Of a DNA stretch of 45,570 nucleotides, positions 7,307 through 15,493 are shown in pieces. Position 1 is the first letter of the stretch; each line of letters starts with the position of its first letter. The position numbers and the translations under genes are program-made. The notes beneath the pieces were generated by a model. That model saw only the letters and a list, made by a program, of their open reading frames with translations. It made no database searches and had not been told where the DNA came from. The stretch lies in NCBI GenBank assembly GCA_011365025.1, contig RDOF01000024.1, forward strand, positions 1-45,570. The letters run 5' to 3'. This DNA is from Candidatus Thorarchaeota archaeon (GTDB taxonomy: Archaea > Asgardarchaeota > Thorarchaeia > Thorarchaeales > Thorarchaeaceae).

Positions 7307-7861
7307 TTGATCGAGATTAGACCACTAACGAAATTGGATTCGACACGTCTTCGAGAGCTTGCATCTGGATATGTATCTCCTGCTAGGTACAGAGTAAGTA
7401 AAAGCGAAACCGATACTCAAACGGTCATTTCTTTGAGTCTGGAGGAATTGGACACGGCCTACCGGAAACATTGGCCAGCAGAAGAGGAGAATGAAATACG
7501 CTATAGTCGCATGCTAGAGCAAGGCCTCTCCCTAGGAATATACGATGATGAAAAGCTTGTAGGAATTGCGATAGCTGAAAAACAGGCATGGAATCGCACT
7601 CTATGGGTTTGGGAATTTCATATCGACCCAGAGTATCAGCAGAGAGGAATGGGCAAGCAGCTGATGCAGGCATTGGCTGAAATCGGGAAACAGGCAGGGT
7701 GCCGGGTGATGGTCTGTGAAACTCAGAACACCAATGTTCCTGCAATACGCTTCTACCGAAAGATGGGATTTGAAGTAGGTGCAATCGACCTCTCATATTA
7801 CACCAACAGGGATCTCACTGATTTTGAGGTTGCAGTGTTCATGAAGCGGTTCATCGAGTAG
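7307..7861 (+). CDS. GNAT-family N-acetyltransferase (streptothricin-acetyltransferase-like)
   Basis: This 184-residue GNAT protein has motif A 'IDPEYQQRGMGKQLMQALAE', then 'CETQNTNVPAIRFYRKMGFE' and 'DLSYYTNRDL', a pattern like the streptothricin acetyltransferases (Sat/SatA), which acetylate an amine of an antibiotic. The resemblance may be only at subfamily level, so resistance is not established. The start is TTG 7307 with GGGAG 3-7 nt upstream. It is transcribed away from the other GNAT gene. Confidence 0.8.
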   Translation: MIEIRPLTKLDSTRLRELASGYVSPARYRVSKSETDTQTVISLSLEELDTAYRKHWPAEEENEIRYSRMLEQGLSLGIYDDEKLVGIAIAEKQAWNRTLWVWEFHIDPEYQQRGMGKQLMQALAEIGKQAGCRVMVCETQNTNVPAIRFYRKMGFEVGAIDLSYYTNRDLTDFEVAVFMKRFIE

Positions 7862-8132
7862 TTGCCAGTTCATACAGCTTGTCAGTTCCTCTAATCATCT
7901 CTCGAATCGTACTTGATTTTCCCGATGGCGGAACTGGACTGCAGGCTGTATTCGGATTCGTTTTCGAAGGATTAATACAATCAAATCAACAGCTGCAAGT
8001 GTTCCAAGACCAAGGACGGCTGATTCCGAAGCTTAATCGTATCGACCTTAGGACTGGCTAGCTTTGCCATGTAGACTTCACTCTGGGAGAATAGTGATTG
8101 CTGTTTCAATGGTATGACACAACGATAAGGAT
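7862..8132. other. Intergenic stretch without a supported gene
   Basis: About 300 bp lie between the acetyltransferase and the FTR1 gene. Short frames are open on both strands (60 codons on plus from 7879; on minus one ending 'MIRGTDKLYELAT'), but neither has a ribosome-binding site or a recognisable domain. The right-hand end holds the FTR1 promoter and palindrome. Confidence 0.4.
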
Positions 8133-8148
8133 ATTAACTATTGTTAAT
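8133..8148. promoter_or_regulatory. Palindrome overlapping FTR1 promoter (candidate metal-regulator operator)
   Basis: ATTAACTATTGTTAAT has perfect 6-bp arms around a 4-bp centre. It ends 11 nt before the ATG of the FTR1 gene. A transcript with little or no leader would place the TATA box within this site, so a bound repressor would block TBP. AT-rich inverted repeats of this type are bound by DtxR-family iron or manganese regulators; that link is inferred. Confidence 0.5.
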
Positions 8149-8159
8149 AACTGCGAGGT

Positions 8160-9044
8160 ATGATAATTGCTCCCGCAATAGTTGCGCTTAGGGAAGGCAT
8201 AGAGGCTGCCCTAGTCATAGCCATTATGCTGTCATATCTACGTAAAACAACTCAGACAGATATGAGAAGATACGTTCTTGGTGGCGCAGTTGTAGCAGTT
8301 GTCGCCAGCCTAGTTGTTTCATTGGTCTTGGGAGCAGTATGGAATGTCTTTGAAGGACCCATGCTTAACACCTTCGAGGGGGTTGTTGTACTGTCAGCTG
8401 CACTCCTTCTAACCACCATGATCGTCTGGATGCGCAGAGCTGGGTCAGCTATAGCAGTAGACATTAGGAACGCTGTAGAAATAACCACGGCGAATCAAAA
8501 CAGGATTGGACTGGGGTTGTTGAGCTTCTCTCTTGTTATGCGTGAAGGTGTTGAACTTGTCCTGTTTAGCATGGCGCTTGCAGTTCAAGATGGGACAGAG
8601 ATATATGCGGGGATTGGCCTTGGCTTAATTATTGCTATAGCTATTGGATTTGGGATTTATAGGGGCTCACTTAGGATTAGTCTGCAGTCGCTGTTCAAAT
8701 GGACCTCGGTCTTTCTGATATTGGTCGCTGCAGGAATGATAGCATATGGAATTCATGAGTTGCAGGAGGCCGGTCTTCTCTTGGTTGGCCCTCTTGAGAT
8801 GTGGAATATCAATCCGCCACTGCTTCCGGATGGCAGCTATCCCTTGTTTCATGAAAATGGACTGATTGGTGGGCTGACAAAAGCAATCTTCGGTTATAAT
8901 GGAAATCCATCATTTCTGGAGGTTCTTGGCTATACGGCTTACTTGGCAGTCTTCTCGGGGTATTATCTATTGACCAGAGGAACAGAAATGAAACATATTT
9001 CCCCGGATGAGAGTATGGATGCAATCGAATCTGTTGCAGTCTAG
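8160..9044 (+). CDS. FTR1-family iron permease
   Basis: The 294-residue membrane protein carries the two hallmark REGxE motifs of the FTR1/EfeU high-affinity iron permeases: 'REGIE' at residues 11-15 and 'REGVE' at 128-132, each in a hydrophobic helix. Seven hydrophobic segments are visible. In bacteria and fungi this permease works with a multicopper oxidase or EfeO/EfeB partners; none is encoded next to it here. The ATG at 8160 directly follows GAGGT, and a palindrome lies just upstream, suggesting metal-dependent control. Confidence 0.88.
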   Translation: MIIAPAIVALREGIEAALVIAIMLSYLRKTTQTDMRRYVLGGAVVAVVASLVVSLVLGAVWNVFEGPMLNTFEGVVVLSAALLLTTMIVWMRRAGSAIAVDIRNAVEITTANQNRIGLGLLSFSLVMREGVELVLFSMALAVQDGTEIYAGIGLGLIIAIAIGFGIYRGSLRISLQSLFKWTSVFLILVAAGMIAYGIHELQEAGLLLVGPLEMWNINPPLLPDGSYPLFHENGLIGGLTKAIFGYNGNPSFLEVLGYTAYLAVFSGYYLLTRGTEMKHISPDESMDAIESVAV

Positions 9045-9084
9045 ATGAGAAGAGCTGTTTTATGCCTATAACAAAACCGCTTTT

Positions 9085-9984
9085 ATGAAAGGCCAATCCA
9101 TTTTAAGTGGGGAGGAAAACAGAAACTTGAGTATTGATAGAAAGAAACAGAGGGTGTCACAAATGGCAAAGACACAGAAAGCAAGATACACCCTGAAAGA
9201 TAGGGTACGAAAGGCGCTGAAGGATAACAAACTATGCAAAACAGCGCTTGATGAACTGGAGCGAGATATTGAGGTTCAAACATTACTTGAAGATTCAAAC
9301 AGGATGGCAATTGATAGAATGGGGTATTCTGACCACGGTCATACGCATTCACTTATTGTTGCAATGAATGGAGTCAAGCTGATACAGGCGCTTAGTCATG
9401 GACTTGAACCCTCAATTGTTCAGGAGGGTACTGGCGGTCAAGATGATGCAGAGCTGGTGGTATTCCTTGGTTGTTACCTTCATGATATTGGGATGGTTGT
9501 TGCACGAAACAACCATGACATCTTTACCGTAATGCTTGCAACGCCAATCCTGGACAAAATACTGACTAAGGTCTACCCGGACGATCGTCACAGGCAGGTG
9601 CATATACGTGGTCATATACTTCATGCGATTTATTCTCACGACATGGCCGCTCCGCCACTAACAGTGGAAGCAGGTGTGGTGGGCGTTGCTGATGCCTTGG
9701 ACATGACGAAAGGTCGAGCAAGGATACCATTTGAAGCTGGGAGTGTGAATATTCACTCCACATCTGCCATGGCCATAGAGGACGTTCGAATCCGTAAGGG
9801 GGAGAAAAGGACCGTCAGAATCGATGTAATCATGAACAATGCAACCGGTCTGTTTCAGATACAGGAATTGCTTGAGAAGAAGATACGCGGTGCGCCAAAA
9901 CTGCGAGAGCATATAGAATTGTATGCAATAATGTCAGAAAAAGCCGACAGCATAATAACGACAGATGAACTTCAAGTCCTCTAA
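9085..9984 (+). CDS. HD-domain metal-dependent phosphohydrolase
   Basis: The protein (299 residues from ATG 9085) has an HD domain: 'DHGHTHS' (His86/His88), 'YLHDIGM' (His133-Asp134), 'IRGHILHAIYSHD' and 'VGVADALDM', which together supply the metal ligands. The C-terminal third ('IEDVRIRKGEKRTVRIDVIMNNATGLFQIQ' region) is typical of an archaeal HD family of unknown substrate; nucleotides are likely. GTGGGGAGG at 9108-9116 suggests that TTG 9127 ('LSIDRKKQR') could be the true start. It begins 40 nt after the FTR1 gene, so the two may be co-transcribed. Confidence 0.8.
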   Translation: MKGQSILSGEENRNLSIDRKKQRVSQMAKTQKARYTLKDRVRKALKDNKLCKTALDELERDIEVQTLLEDSNRMAIDRMGYSDHGHTHSLIVAMNGVKLIQALSHGLEPSIVQEGTGGQDDAELVVFLGCYLHDIGMVVARNNHDIFTVMLATPILDKILTKVYPDDRHRQVHIRGHILHAIYSHDMAAPPLTVEAGVVGVADALDMTKGRARIPFEAGSVNIHSTSAMAIEDVRIRKGEKRTVRIDVIMNNATGLFQIQELLEKKIRGAPKLREHIELYAIMSEKADSIITTDELQVL

Positions 9985-10071
9985 ATGGTTGCTTCCATTT
10001 TATGGATTGAACTCCGTAGTTCCGATATTGACGATTACGAACATCAATTGTAACGAAACCGTACGTATCAG

Positions 10072-10083
10072 TTAATATATATG
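10072..10083 (+). promoter_or_regulatory. TATA-box-like element upstream of Lrp gene
   Basis: TTAATATATATG, about 50 nt upstream of ATG 10132, is the strongest AT-rich element in an otherwise mixed intergenic region and fits an archaeal TATA box. Between it and the ATG is an imperfect inverted repeat, TATCAT...GTGATA (about 10104-10127), a candidate autoregulatory Lrp site. Confidence 0.4.
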
Positions 10084-10131
10084 CGCGATAGTGGCCGCTG
10101 CGCGTATCATCCATGCTAGAGTGATAACGTA

Positions 10132-10569
10132 ATGAAACTAGATCCTATCGACCAGAAGATAATCAAAATGCTCCAGGACAACGGAAGACGGTCTTATAGC
10201 GAAATTGCAGAAGAAGTAAAGCGTACAGAAGTTACGATTCGCCGCAGAGTGAAGCGCCTGGTCGATGAAGGATACATCAAGAAGTTTACAGTCATCCTTG
10301 ACCCATTGAAGACCGGTCGCAAAATACGCGCCTTCATTCGGGTAAAGACAGCTATGAAAGAGGCCTCTGCAATATCAAAGAAAGTATACGACTTCAAAGA
10401 AGTTGATGAAGCCTATTTCTTAGATGGCGCCTGTGGAATTATCCTGAAAGTCACTGTAGATGATCTCCAGAAGCTTAGAGAGTTTCTAGAGCTACAACTG
10501 GGTAAGGTTCAAGGTGTTGGCGAAATAGAAACTTGTATAGTGCTTGAGGGTATTAAATCTGCATTCTAG
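10132..10569 (+). CDS. Lrp/AsnC-family transcription regulator
   Basis: The 145-residue protein begins 'LDPIDQKIIKMLQDNGRRSYSEIAEE', the standard Lrp helix-turn-helix with recognition helix 'TEVTIRRRVKRLVDEGYIK', and continues with a RAM-type alpha/beta effector domain (about 62-140). Such proteins form octamers and often sense amino acids. The gene ends one base before a strong ribosome-binding site for the JAMM gene, so the two are probably co-transcribed. Confidence 0.9.
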   Translation: MKLDPIDQKIIKMLQDNGRRSYSEIAEEVKRTEVTIRRRVKRLVDEGYIKKFTVILDPLKTGRKIRAFIRVKTAMKEASAISKKVYDFKEVDEAYFLDGACGIILKVTVDDLQKLREFLELQLGKVQGVGEIETCIVLEGIKSAF

Positions 10570-10576
10570 GAGGTGA
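10568..10576 (+). promoter_or_regulatory. Strong Shine-Dalgarno site deciding the JAMM start
   Basis: GGAGGTGA (within 10568-10576) overlaps the end of the Lrp gene and lies 6-7 nt before GTG 10583. It supports GTG rather than the internal ATG at 10589 as the start of the JAMM gene. Confidence 0.6.
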
Positions 10577-10582
10577 AGTGCC

Positions 10583-10996
10583 GTGGAAATGGCACTGCTA
10601 ATCCGCCGATCTCAACTTGAAGCTCTCTATGACCATGCGGAACGGTCTATTCCACTGGAGGCTGTTGCACTGCTCTTTGGACACACCGTGGGATACAGGG
10701 TGGAGGTCGGTCGCATAGAACTCATGGAAAACACAGCCGAGTCCTCAACATCCTTCGAGGTGGACCCAGAAATAGAGTACAAACTACTGATTGATGCTGA
10801 AGAAAAGGGGCAAACCCTGGTCGGCATCTTTCATTCACATCCTGCGCCTCCGGAACCATCTTCGAGGGATAGAATGAATATGAAGCTAAACCCAGTTGTT
10901 TGGCTCATTGCTTCGAAACTTACAGGAGAATGGGAATGTGGTGCCTACCTTTACGAAAATGAGAGTGTTCAGAAGGTAGATGTCGTGCTACGGTGA
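10583..10996 (+). CDS. JAMM/MPN+ metalloprotease
   Basis: The 137-residue protein is one MPN+ (Mov34/JAB1) domain. It has an N-terminal acidic residue region ('IPLEAVALLFG') and the zinc motif 'HSHPAPPEPSSRD' at about residues 88-100, i.e. HxH...SxxD, with a spacer one residue shorter than in AfJAMM. Such enzymes cleave isopeptide bonds of ubiquitin-like modifiers (Rpn11, AMSH) or process sulfur-carrier proteins. No ubiquitin-like gene is seen in the window. The start is GTG 10583. The gene overlaps the convergent Pop5 gene by 9 bases at its 3' end. Confidence 0.85.
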   Translation: MEMALLIRRSQLEALYDHAERSIPLEAVALLFGHTVGYRVEVGRIELMENTAESSTSFEVDPEIEYKLLIDAEEKGQTLVGIFHSHPAPPEPSSRDRMNMKLNPVVWLIASKLTGEWECGAYLYENESVQKVDVVLR

Positions 10997-11311
10997 TTGC
11001 AACTCCTTTTTCAAACCCTTAATCGTTCCTGAAGTTCTCATTGGTTCAAAAGAAACGGAAGTAGAGTCTAGTACATTAATGAGTGCAGAAGCAGCAATGA
11101 CCTTCTTTAGGCTGTCTTCAGTGCATTGAAGAATCCCAACTCCGGACTGCTCGTCATATTCATTCAGATAGAGCTTGGAGTCAGCAACAACCAGCTCGCC
11201 ATAGAGCGAGAGAAGCTGTTTTCGTATCTCTGCTGCGAGCCGCTTCTCAGGAACAGGAGAACCATCCCTATGGAGCATAAAGAGAAGGTATCTTCGCCGC
11301 ACGCTCTTCAT
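10988..11311 (-). CDS. rnp2: RNase P protein component 2 (Pop5)
   Basis: The 107-residue protein matches the archaeal Pop5 family: 'RRRYLLFML' at the start, 'LYGELVVADSKLYLNEYDEQSGVGILQC' in the middle and 'TSGTIKGLKK' at the end. Pop5 pairs with Rpp30 to activate the RNase P RNA, which trims the 5' leader of precursor tRNAs. Its ATG overlaps the stop of the Rpp30 gene by four bases, so the two subunits are translationally coupled. It is the last gene of the L15e operon here. Confidence 0.88.
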   Translation of the reverse strand: MKSVRRRYLLFMLHRDGSPVPEKRLAAEIRKQLLSLYGELVVADSKLYLNEYDEQSGVGILQCTEDSLKKVIAASALINVLDSTSVSFEPMRTSGTIKGLKKELQSP

Positions 11312-12000
11312 TTGTCATCCTTCCTTGAAACCAATTCAATTCCAGGCCCCAGATATCCTGACTGAAAGTGCTTGAGATTCGACTCAACGATGTTACGAGG
11401 GTGCTCAAAAACTGCTTTCTTTGCCTCAGTCACATCAAGTCCGAGAAGCAGTCCTATGTGACTCAAGGACATTGGAGAGCGCATACATATTGGTTCTGTG
11501 CAGCCGCTAGAGAGAATAATTGGCATTCCGGCATTCAGCGCAATCCGTGCGTTTGCTCTCAGATTCTTGAAGAGCCTGGCTCTTGCAAGTCCAATTGTGT
11601 GCAGAAGAGGATAGACTGGCACTTCTAGGGCTGTGCCAGAAGCCGCCGCTAGCTTCGCAGTGGTTGAGCGAAGCTTGCAGTCATTCAGGGGGGCGGTCAG
11701 TGTTAGCACATCGATTCCAGAGTCCTCAGCTGCCCAATTGGCCGTTTCTATGCTCTTCAGAGGCAGAGATACAATAATGGACCGAGATCGAAAACGCTTC
11801 ACGGCTCGCTTTACTGCAGATAGTGAGGATTCGTGAATTTCAGCTCGGTTGATCAAGGCGGGACCACCTTTCGTGTTATCAGAATATGGTGCCTCAGCTC
11901 TTGTGGATGCGATCGCTCTGAATCCCAGTTTCTGTGCCATAGATAGGAAAGGGATAACATCCCCACCATTTGGAACTCGAACATTGAGGTCTATTGGCAT
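11308..12000 (-). CDS. rnp3: RNase P protein component 3 (Rpp30)
   Basis: The 230-residue product has the TIM-barrel-like pattern of archaeal Rpp30: 'DLNVRVPNGGDVIPFLSMAQKLGFRAIA', 'SIIVSLPLKSIETANWAAEDSGIDVLTL' and 'NARIALNAGMPIILSSGCTEP', ending with 'ARNIVESN'-like 'HPRNIVESNLKH'. It binds Pop5 and the RNase P RNA. The ATG at 12000 shares one base with the stop of the upstream COG1325 gene, and its own stop overlaps the Pop5 start by four. Confidence 0.88.
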   Translation of the reverse strand: MPIDLNVRVPNGGDVIPFLSMAQKLGFRAIASTRAEAPYSDNTKGGPALINRAEIHESSLSAVKRAVKRFRSRSIIVSLPLKSIETANWAAEDSGIDVLTLTAPLNDCKLRSTTAKLAAASGTALEVPVYPLLHTIGLARARLFKNLRANARIALNAGMPIILSSGCTEPICMRSPMSLSHIGLLLGLDVTEAKKAVFEHPRNIVESNLKHFQSGYLGPGIELVSRKDDK

Positions 12001-12464
12001 TAGCTGGGCCCTCCGACATTTTCAAGTCGGTTAGTAAGGAATTTGACCACGTCATCGTGTTTGCAGCGAGGATACTGCTGCAAATGAATCTGTAGACTAA
12101 TTACATCGGGTCCAATCGCCAACTTCAGTCTTTCTAGAAAGGCCTCTTGCTTATCCAGCCTCAGGTAGAATACACATTGGTCATCTAGCCTTGCTTCGAT
12201 GGTTCTGGAAAGCGCCTTTCTGTCGGGTTTTGGGAGATTATCCATAATACTGTCAAATGCACTAAGACATGCTTTCGTCTTCTCCAGTACTATGGTGACT
12301 ATGGACATGGGAATGCCGCTATGAGCCTCGACCTTGGTCCAAGTTGTTGTCAGTTCTTCCTGAAGCGTTTCTGGGAATACGTTGGTGATGGCGGTAAGCA
12401 CTCTATCAGGAACTTCAGTAGCCCGAACATGAGCACGGGCATCGATTCTTCTGATTGTAACCAT
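12000..12464 (-). CDS. COG1325-type RNA-binding protein
   Basis: The 154-residue protein ('VTIRRIDARAHVRATEVPDRVLTAI', 'ISLQIHLQQYPR') belongs to the archaeal COG1325 family, predicted to be an RNA-binding, exosome-associated protein on the basis of fold and conserved position between L15e and RNase P genes. The molecular role is not established. It begins 27 nt after the L15e gene and overlaps the Rpp30 gene by one base. Confidence 0.8.
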   Translation of the reverse strand: MVTIRRIDARAHVRATEVPDRVLTAITNVFPETLQEELTTTWTKVEAHSGIPMSIVTIVLEKTKACLSAFDSIMDNLPKPDRKALSRTIEARLDDQCVFYLRLDKQEAFLERLKLAIGPDVISLQIHLQQYPRCKHDDVVKFLTNRLENVGGPS

Positions 12465-12491
12465 CTTGGGTACCCCATGTGGGGGTGCTGA

Positions 12492-13073
12492 CTACTTTGC
12501 CAGGTTTCCCTTTGCTCCAAGAGAGGGTCGTATCTTCTCTGCTCCACGCCCTTTCTCTCTTAGTCCACGGCTTCGCTTGCCTGCTGATGTAAGGCCGCGA
12601 CTTTCCCTTCCCTTCTGGTTTGAATCACAAATCCAATTTATTGTAGAGTCATTGTAAATTACTGGATGATTTGGATCAACAAGAATAACTTCATGAAACA
12701 GCCATCTGTGATCTGCGCCAACCCAGTAGGAGTTCAATACACGAAGATTAGGATATTTGCGTGCTGCACGTTCCTCAGCAATCCATCTGCGTGATTTTTG
12801 AGGTGTGTATTTGGTCACACCCAAGCTTCTCGGCTTCCGACCCATCCTGGGGCGCGGCTTTTCGCGAGGACCACGTCCAGTCTTGACTCGTGCGACGACG
12901 TACCCCTGCTTAGCCTTGTACCCAAGTGCTCGAGCTCTACCCAAGCGAGTTGGCTTCTCCAGTCTAACAATACTACCCTGTTTTCTCCAGATAATGAGCC
13001 TACTTCTTACGAGGTCGGAACGTTCCTTCTGTTCCTTAAACCAGCTCTCATCCATGTGCTTGTATGCAGACAT
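12492..13073 (-). CDS. rpl15e: Large-subunit ribosomal protein L15e
   Basis: The 193-residue protein is clearly L15e: 'SAYKHMDESWF', 'RLEKPTRLGRARALGYKAKQGYVV', 'RMGRKPRSLGVTKYTPQKS', 'RKYPNLRVLNSYWVGADHRWLFHEVILVDP' and a basic C-terminus ending 'RGLTSAGKRSRGLREKG'. I chose ATG 13073 because family members start 'MxAYKH'; ATG 13085 would add four residues. It heads the operon L15e-COG1325-Rpp30-Pop5. Confidence 0.95.
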   Translation of the reverse strand: MSAYKHMDESWFKEQKERSDLVRSRLIIWRKQGSIVRLEKPTRLGRARALGYKAKQGYVVARVKTGRGPREKPRPRMGRKPRSLGVTKYTPQKSRRWIAEERAARKYPNLRVLNSYWVGADHRWLFHEVILVDPNHPVIYNDSTINWICDSNQKGRESRGLTSAGKRSRGLREKGRGAEKIRPSLGAKGNLAK

Positions 13074-13184
13074 CTCTGATACCATCCTTTGCAGTTACTA
13101 GTTCGCTTTGTTTATGGTTCAGCCTATTACAGCCACATCCCTACGGACGAATCCGCCTAAACAAAGGAAATGGTTTAATCCCAG

Positions 13185-13204
13185 AGGGTGCCAAACGACA
13201 CCCT
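13185..13204. terminator. Hairpin between serA-like gene and L15e operon
   Basis: AGGGTG and CACCCT form a 6-bp GC-rich stem with an 8-nt loop in the 200-bp gap between the serA-like gene's stop and L15e, both on the minus strand. It could end the serA transcript or belong to the L15e leader. A nearby ATTAAACC (minus strand, about 13172-13180) could be the L15e TATA box. Confidence 0.35.
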
Positions 13205-13275
13205 TGAGCTTTGTGAATCACAAAATCATTTACTTAAAGGTCTAGCGATTTGTCGGAAATCTCAATAGCCAACTG

Positions 13276-14187
13276 CTACTTGAACTCTGCAATGACTTTG
13301 TCCACAGTCAAGCTACCAACTCTTTCTTGAGCTTCATCTGTTGAGGATGATACATGAGGAGTTGCTATCACCTTTGGATGTTTGGCGATGGACCAGTCCT
13401 GTAGTGGCTCAGACTCGAACACGTCGAGAGCTGCTCCAGCAATCTTTCCTTCGTCCAGAGCCTTAAGCAGTTCCTTTTCATCCACAATGCCGCCACGTGC
13501 AGTGTTTATCAGATAGGCTGTTTCTTTCATCATGTCGAACTCCTTTTTCCCTATCATTCCTTGGGTCTGGGGCAATAGAGGAACGTGGAGAGATATGTAA
13601 TCCGAACTCCTGAGAAGGGTTTCAAGGTCAGTCCTTTCCACGCCGAGTTCTTTACATGCCTTGTCTATGTCTATGACATCATAAGCTAGCACTCTCATTT
13701 CAAGAGCCTTTGCTCGCTTCGCAGTTTCATAGCCAATCCTACCAAAACCAATGACGCCCAGTGTCTTCTGCCATAACTCAGTCCCCTTCAGCTTCTTCTT
13801 TTCCCACTGTTCATTCTTCATCCAGCTATCTGCTGCAGTGAGCTGTCTTGATAAAGCGAACATGAGAGCAATTACCATTTCTGCGACGGAAACGGATGGA
13901 GCTTCGGGTGTATTCATTACCTTGACTCCTTTTGCCTTAGCGGCATCTTGGTCAACGTTATCGAGACCAACTCCAGCTCGCACAATTAGCTTCAGGGTGT
14001 CAGCTGCATCAATGACCGCCTTGGTCACTTTGGTAGCGCTTCTGACAACTATGCAGTCGAATCCCTTGATCTGTTCTTCAATTGGACCATCGGACTCCTT
14101 ATTTCTTACAACTACTTCCAAGCCAGCGTCTTTCAGCTGTTGTATTGCCGAATCTGCAAGTGGATCTGCTACAAGAATACGTGCCAT
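13276..14187 (-). CDS. serA: D-3-phosphoglycerate dehydrogenase (short form, no ACT domain)
   Basis: I take ATG 14187 ('MARILVADPLADSAIQQL') as the start, giving 303 residues; the open frame extends further upstream but over the divergent flavoprotein gene. The NAD-binding motif 'GVIGFGRIGYE', the catalytic-region patterns 'VRAGVGLDNVD', 'NTARGGIVDE', 'ALDVFESEP' and 'ATPHVSSSTDEA' (catalytic His) identify a 2-hydroxyacid dehydrogenase closest to SerA. It oxidises 3-phosphoglycerate in the first step of serine synthesis. The ACT or regulatory domain of long SerA is missing, as in many archaea. GGAAGG lies about 10 nt before the ATG. Confidence 0.85.
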   Translation of the reverse strand: MARILVADPLADSAIQQLKDAGLEVVVRNKESDGPIEEQIKGFDCIVVRSATKVTKAVIDAADTLKLIVRAGVGLDNVDQDAAKAKGVKVMNTPEAPSVSVAEMVIALMFALSRQLTAADSWMKNEQWEKKKLKGTELWQKTLGVIGFGRIGYETAKRAKALEMRVLAYDVIDIDKACKELGVERTDLETLLRSSDYISLHVPLLPQTQGMIGKKEFDMMKETAYLINTARGGIVDEKELLKALDEGKIAGAALDVFESEPLQDWSIAKHPKVIATPHVSSSTDEAQERVGSLTVDKVIAEFK

Positions 14188-14287
14188 TTTTGAAAACCTT
14201 CCTAGGTTATTGAGCTTGGCCGGTCCGAGGTTCATCTTAAATCTGACGACCGCGACACTTTTCTTCGGTACAATATACTCAGTTGGT

Positions 14288-14824
14288 ATGAAGAAAGAAA
14301 TTGGACCTACGACAGCAATTGTGCCATGTCCCGTGGTTCTCTTAAGTGTAGCAGGAAAAGACAGACCCAATATCATTACGCTTTCATGGGTAGCTAATGT
14401 GTGTAGTAAGCCTCCCACCGTAGTAGTCGGAATACGACCTGAACGGCATAGCTATGAAATGGTGAAAGAAACGGGGGACTTCGTCCTCAATATCCCGTCA
14501 ACGAATGAATTTGACGCGGCCAAATTTGCAGGGACGAAGTCCGGACGTGGTCATGACAAATTCGAAGCCTGTAATCTAACCCCCATCCCCTCTAGTAAAG
14601 TAAAATCCCCCATGATTGAGGAGTGCCCAATAAATGTCGAATGCAAGGTGATAGAGATTCGTCCTTTAGGGGCTCATGATCTTTTCATCGCTGAAGTGGT
14701 TGAGGTACACCTAGACAATAGAGTGCTGGATGACGGTGCCCGTTTTGACCCTTCCAAGATTGAGCTCTTTACATACTTGCCCTTGTCGGGTCAGTATTGG
14801 TCCTTGGGTGAACGTCTCACCTAG
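14288..14824 (+). CDS. Flavin reductase-like, FMN-binding split-barrel protein
   Basis: Starting at ATG 14288, the 178-residue protein reads 'PCPVVLLSVAGKDRPNIITLSWVANVCSKPPTVVVGIRP' and 'SYEMVKETGDFVLNIPS', the DIM6/NTAB flavin-reductase pattern. It binds FMN and probably works as an NAD(P)H:flavin oxidoreductase or flavin-based electron carrier. The longer open frame upstream lies over the serA-like gene and is not used. It is divergent from the serA-like gene (100 bp between starts). Confidence 0.85.
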   Translation: MKKEIGPTTAIVPCPVVLLSVAGKDRPNIITLSWVANVCSKPPTVVVGIRPERHSYEMVKETGDFVLNIPSTNEFDAAKFAGTKSGRGHDKFEACNLTPIPSSKVKSPMIEECPINVECKVIEIRPLGAHDLFIAEVVEVHLDNRVLDDGARFDPSKIELFTYLPLSGQYWSLGERLT

Positions 14825-14837
14825 ATTGACTTGCTCG

Positions 14838-15278
14838 CTAAGTAGACACCCAGGGAGTTTCAATCTCTTCAGAGTCATCCTCATCATAGAAGCGGTTCTG
14901 ATGAAGATGGCGCTCATAGTTGTCGCCATCAGAGTTTATGACGACCCATGCACCAATTGGGATGTTCCTTTCCTTAAGAAAAACATCGAAGGTAATGCCC
15001 GGAAATTCAACAACTATGGGTTTAAGCCCTAGGAGTTTGAATAGTCCACATGCTTCCTGAGCACGATTGAATGAGTCAAGACGCGCGAGAATCGGAATCC
15101 ATTCCTGAGATGCGCCAGCCCATTTCAGAATTGGCCACGACCGCTGAGGGGGCCATTTCCCTTTCATTACGACTGCGTATTCACCAGTTTCTAGCTCATA
15201 GATTGTGGGCGCCTCGCCCAGTCGCGCGCAACGAGTGCCTCTTGTCTTTGCATCTTCCAATGTCAGAAATATTTCCAA
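14838..15278 (-). CDS. Conserved-looking protein of unknown function
   Basis: The 146-residue protein is not one I recognise. It starts at TTG 15278 after GAGGTGA (8 nt spacing). It has aromatic-rich stretches ('WPPQRSWPILKWAGASQEWIPIL'), one beta-rich core and a strongly acidic C-terminus ('YDEDDSEEIE'). No signal peptide or membrane segment is visible. It is convergent with the flavoprotein gene, 13 bp from its stop. Confidence 0.6.
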   Translation of the reverse strand: MEIFLTLEDAKTRGTRCARLGEAPTIYELETGEYAVVMKGKWPPQRSWPILKWAGASQEWIPILARLDSFNRAQEACGLFKLLGLKPIVVEFPGITFDVFLKERNIPIGAWVVINSDGDNYERHLHQNRFYDEDDSEEIETPWVST

Positions 15279-15493
15279 GGATTGCTCACCTCAGATGGTT
15301 CTTCTAAGGGATTGTGCATTCACTAAGCACTGAACATCATTTTGCAATCTAGGTACTGATTTCTGCCGCAGATTTGTCACTGAAGTGACTTTGAAAGGTG
15401 AATTCTACCGGTTTTTGTTACGTGCTTAAATTAAACAGACAGGACACATTTTGTCAATAGATGCGTCGTGAAACCTAGATGGATCCCCTCTGA

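Noticed and set aside
7879..8061. 60-codon plus-strand frame after the second acetyltransferase
   Set aside because: No ribosome-binding site, no domain, and the opposite strand is equally open.
12798..13101. Two plus-strand frames over the L15e gene
   Set aside because: Both are antisense shadows of an unmistakable ribosomal protein gene.
13276..14418. Long form of the serA-like gene starting at 14418
   Set aside because: The extra N-terminus has no dehydrogenase similarity and lies antisense to the flavoprotein gene; ATG 14187 fits the family start.
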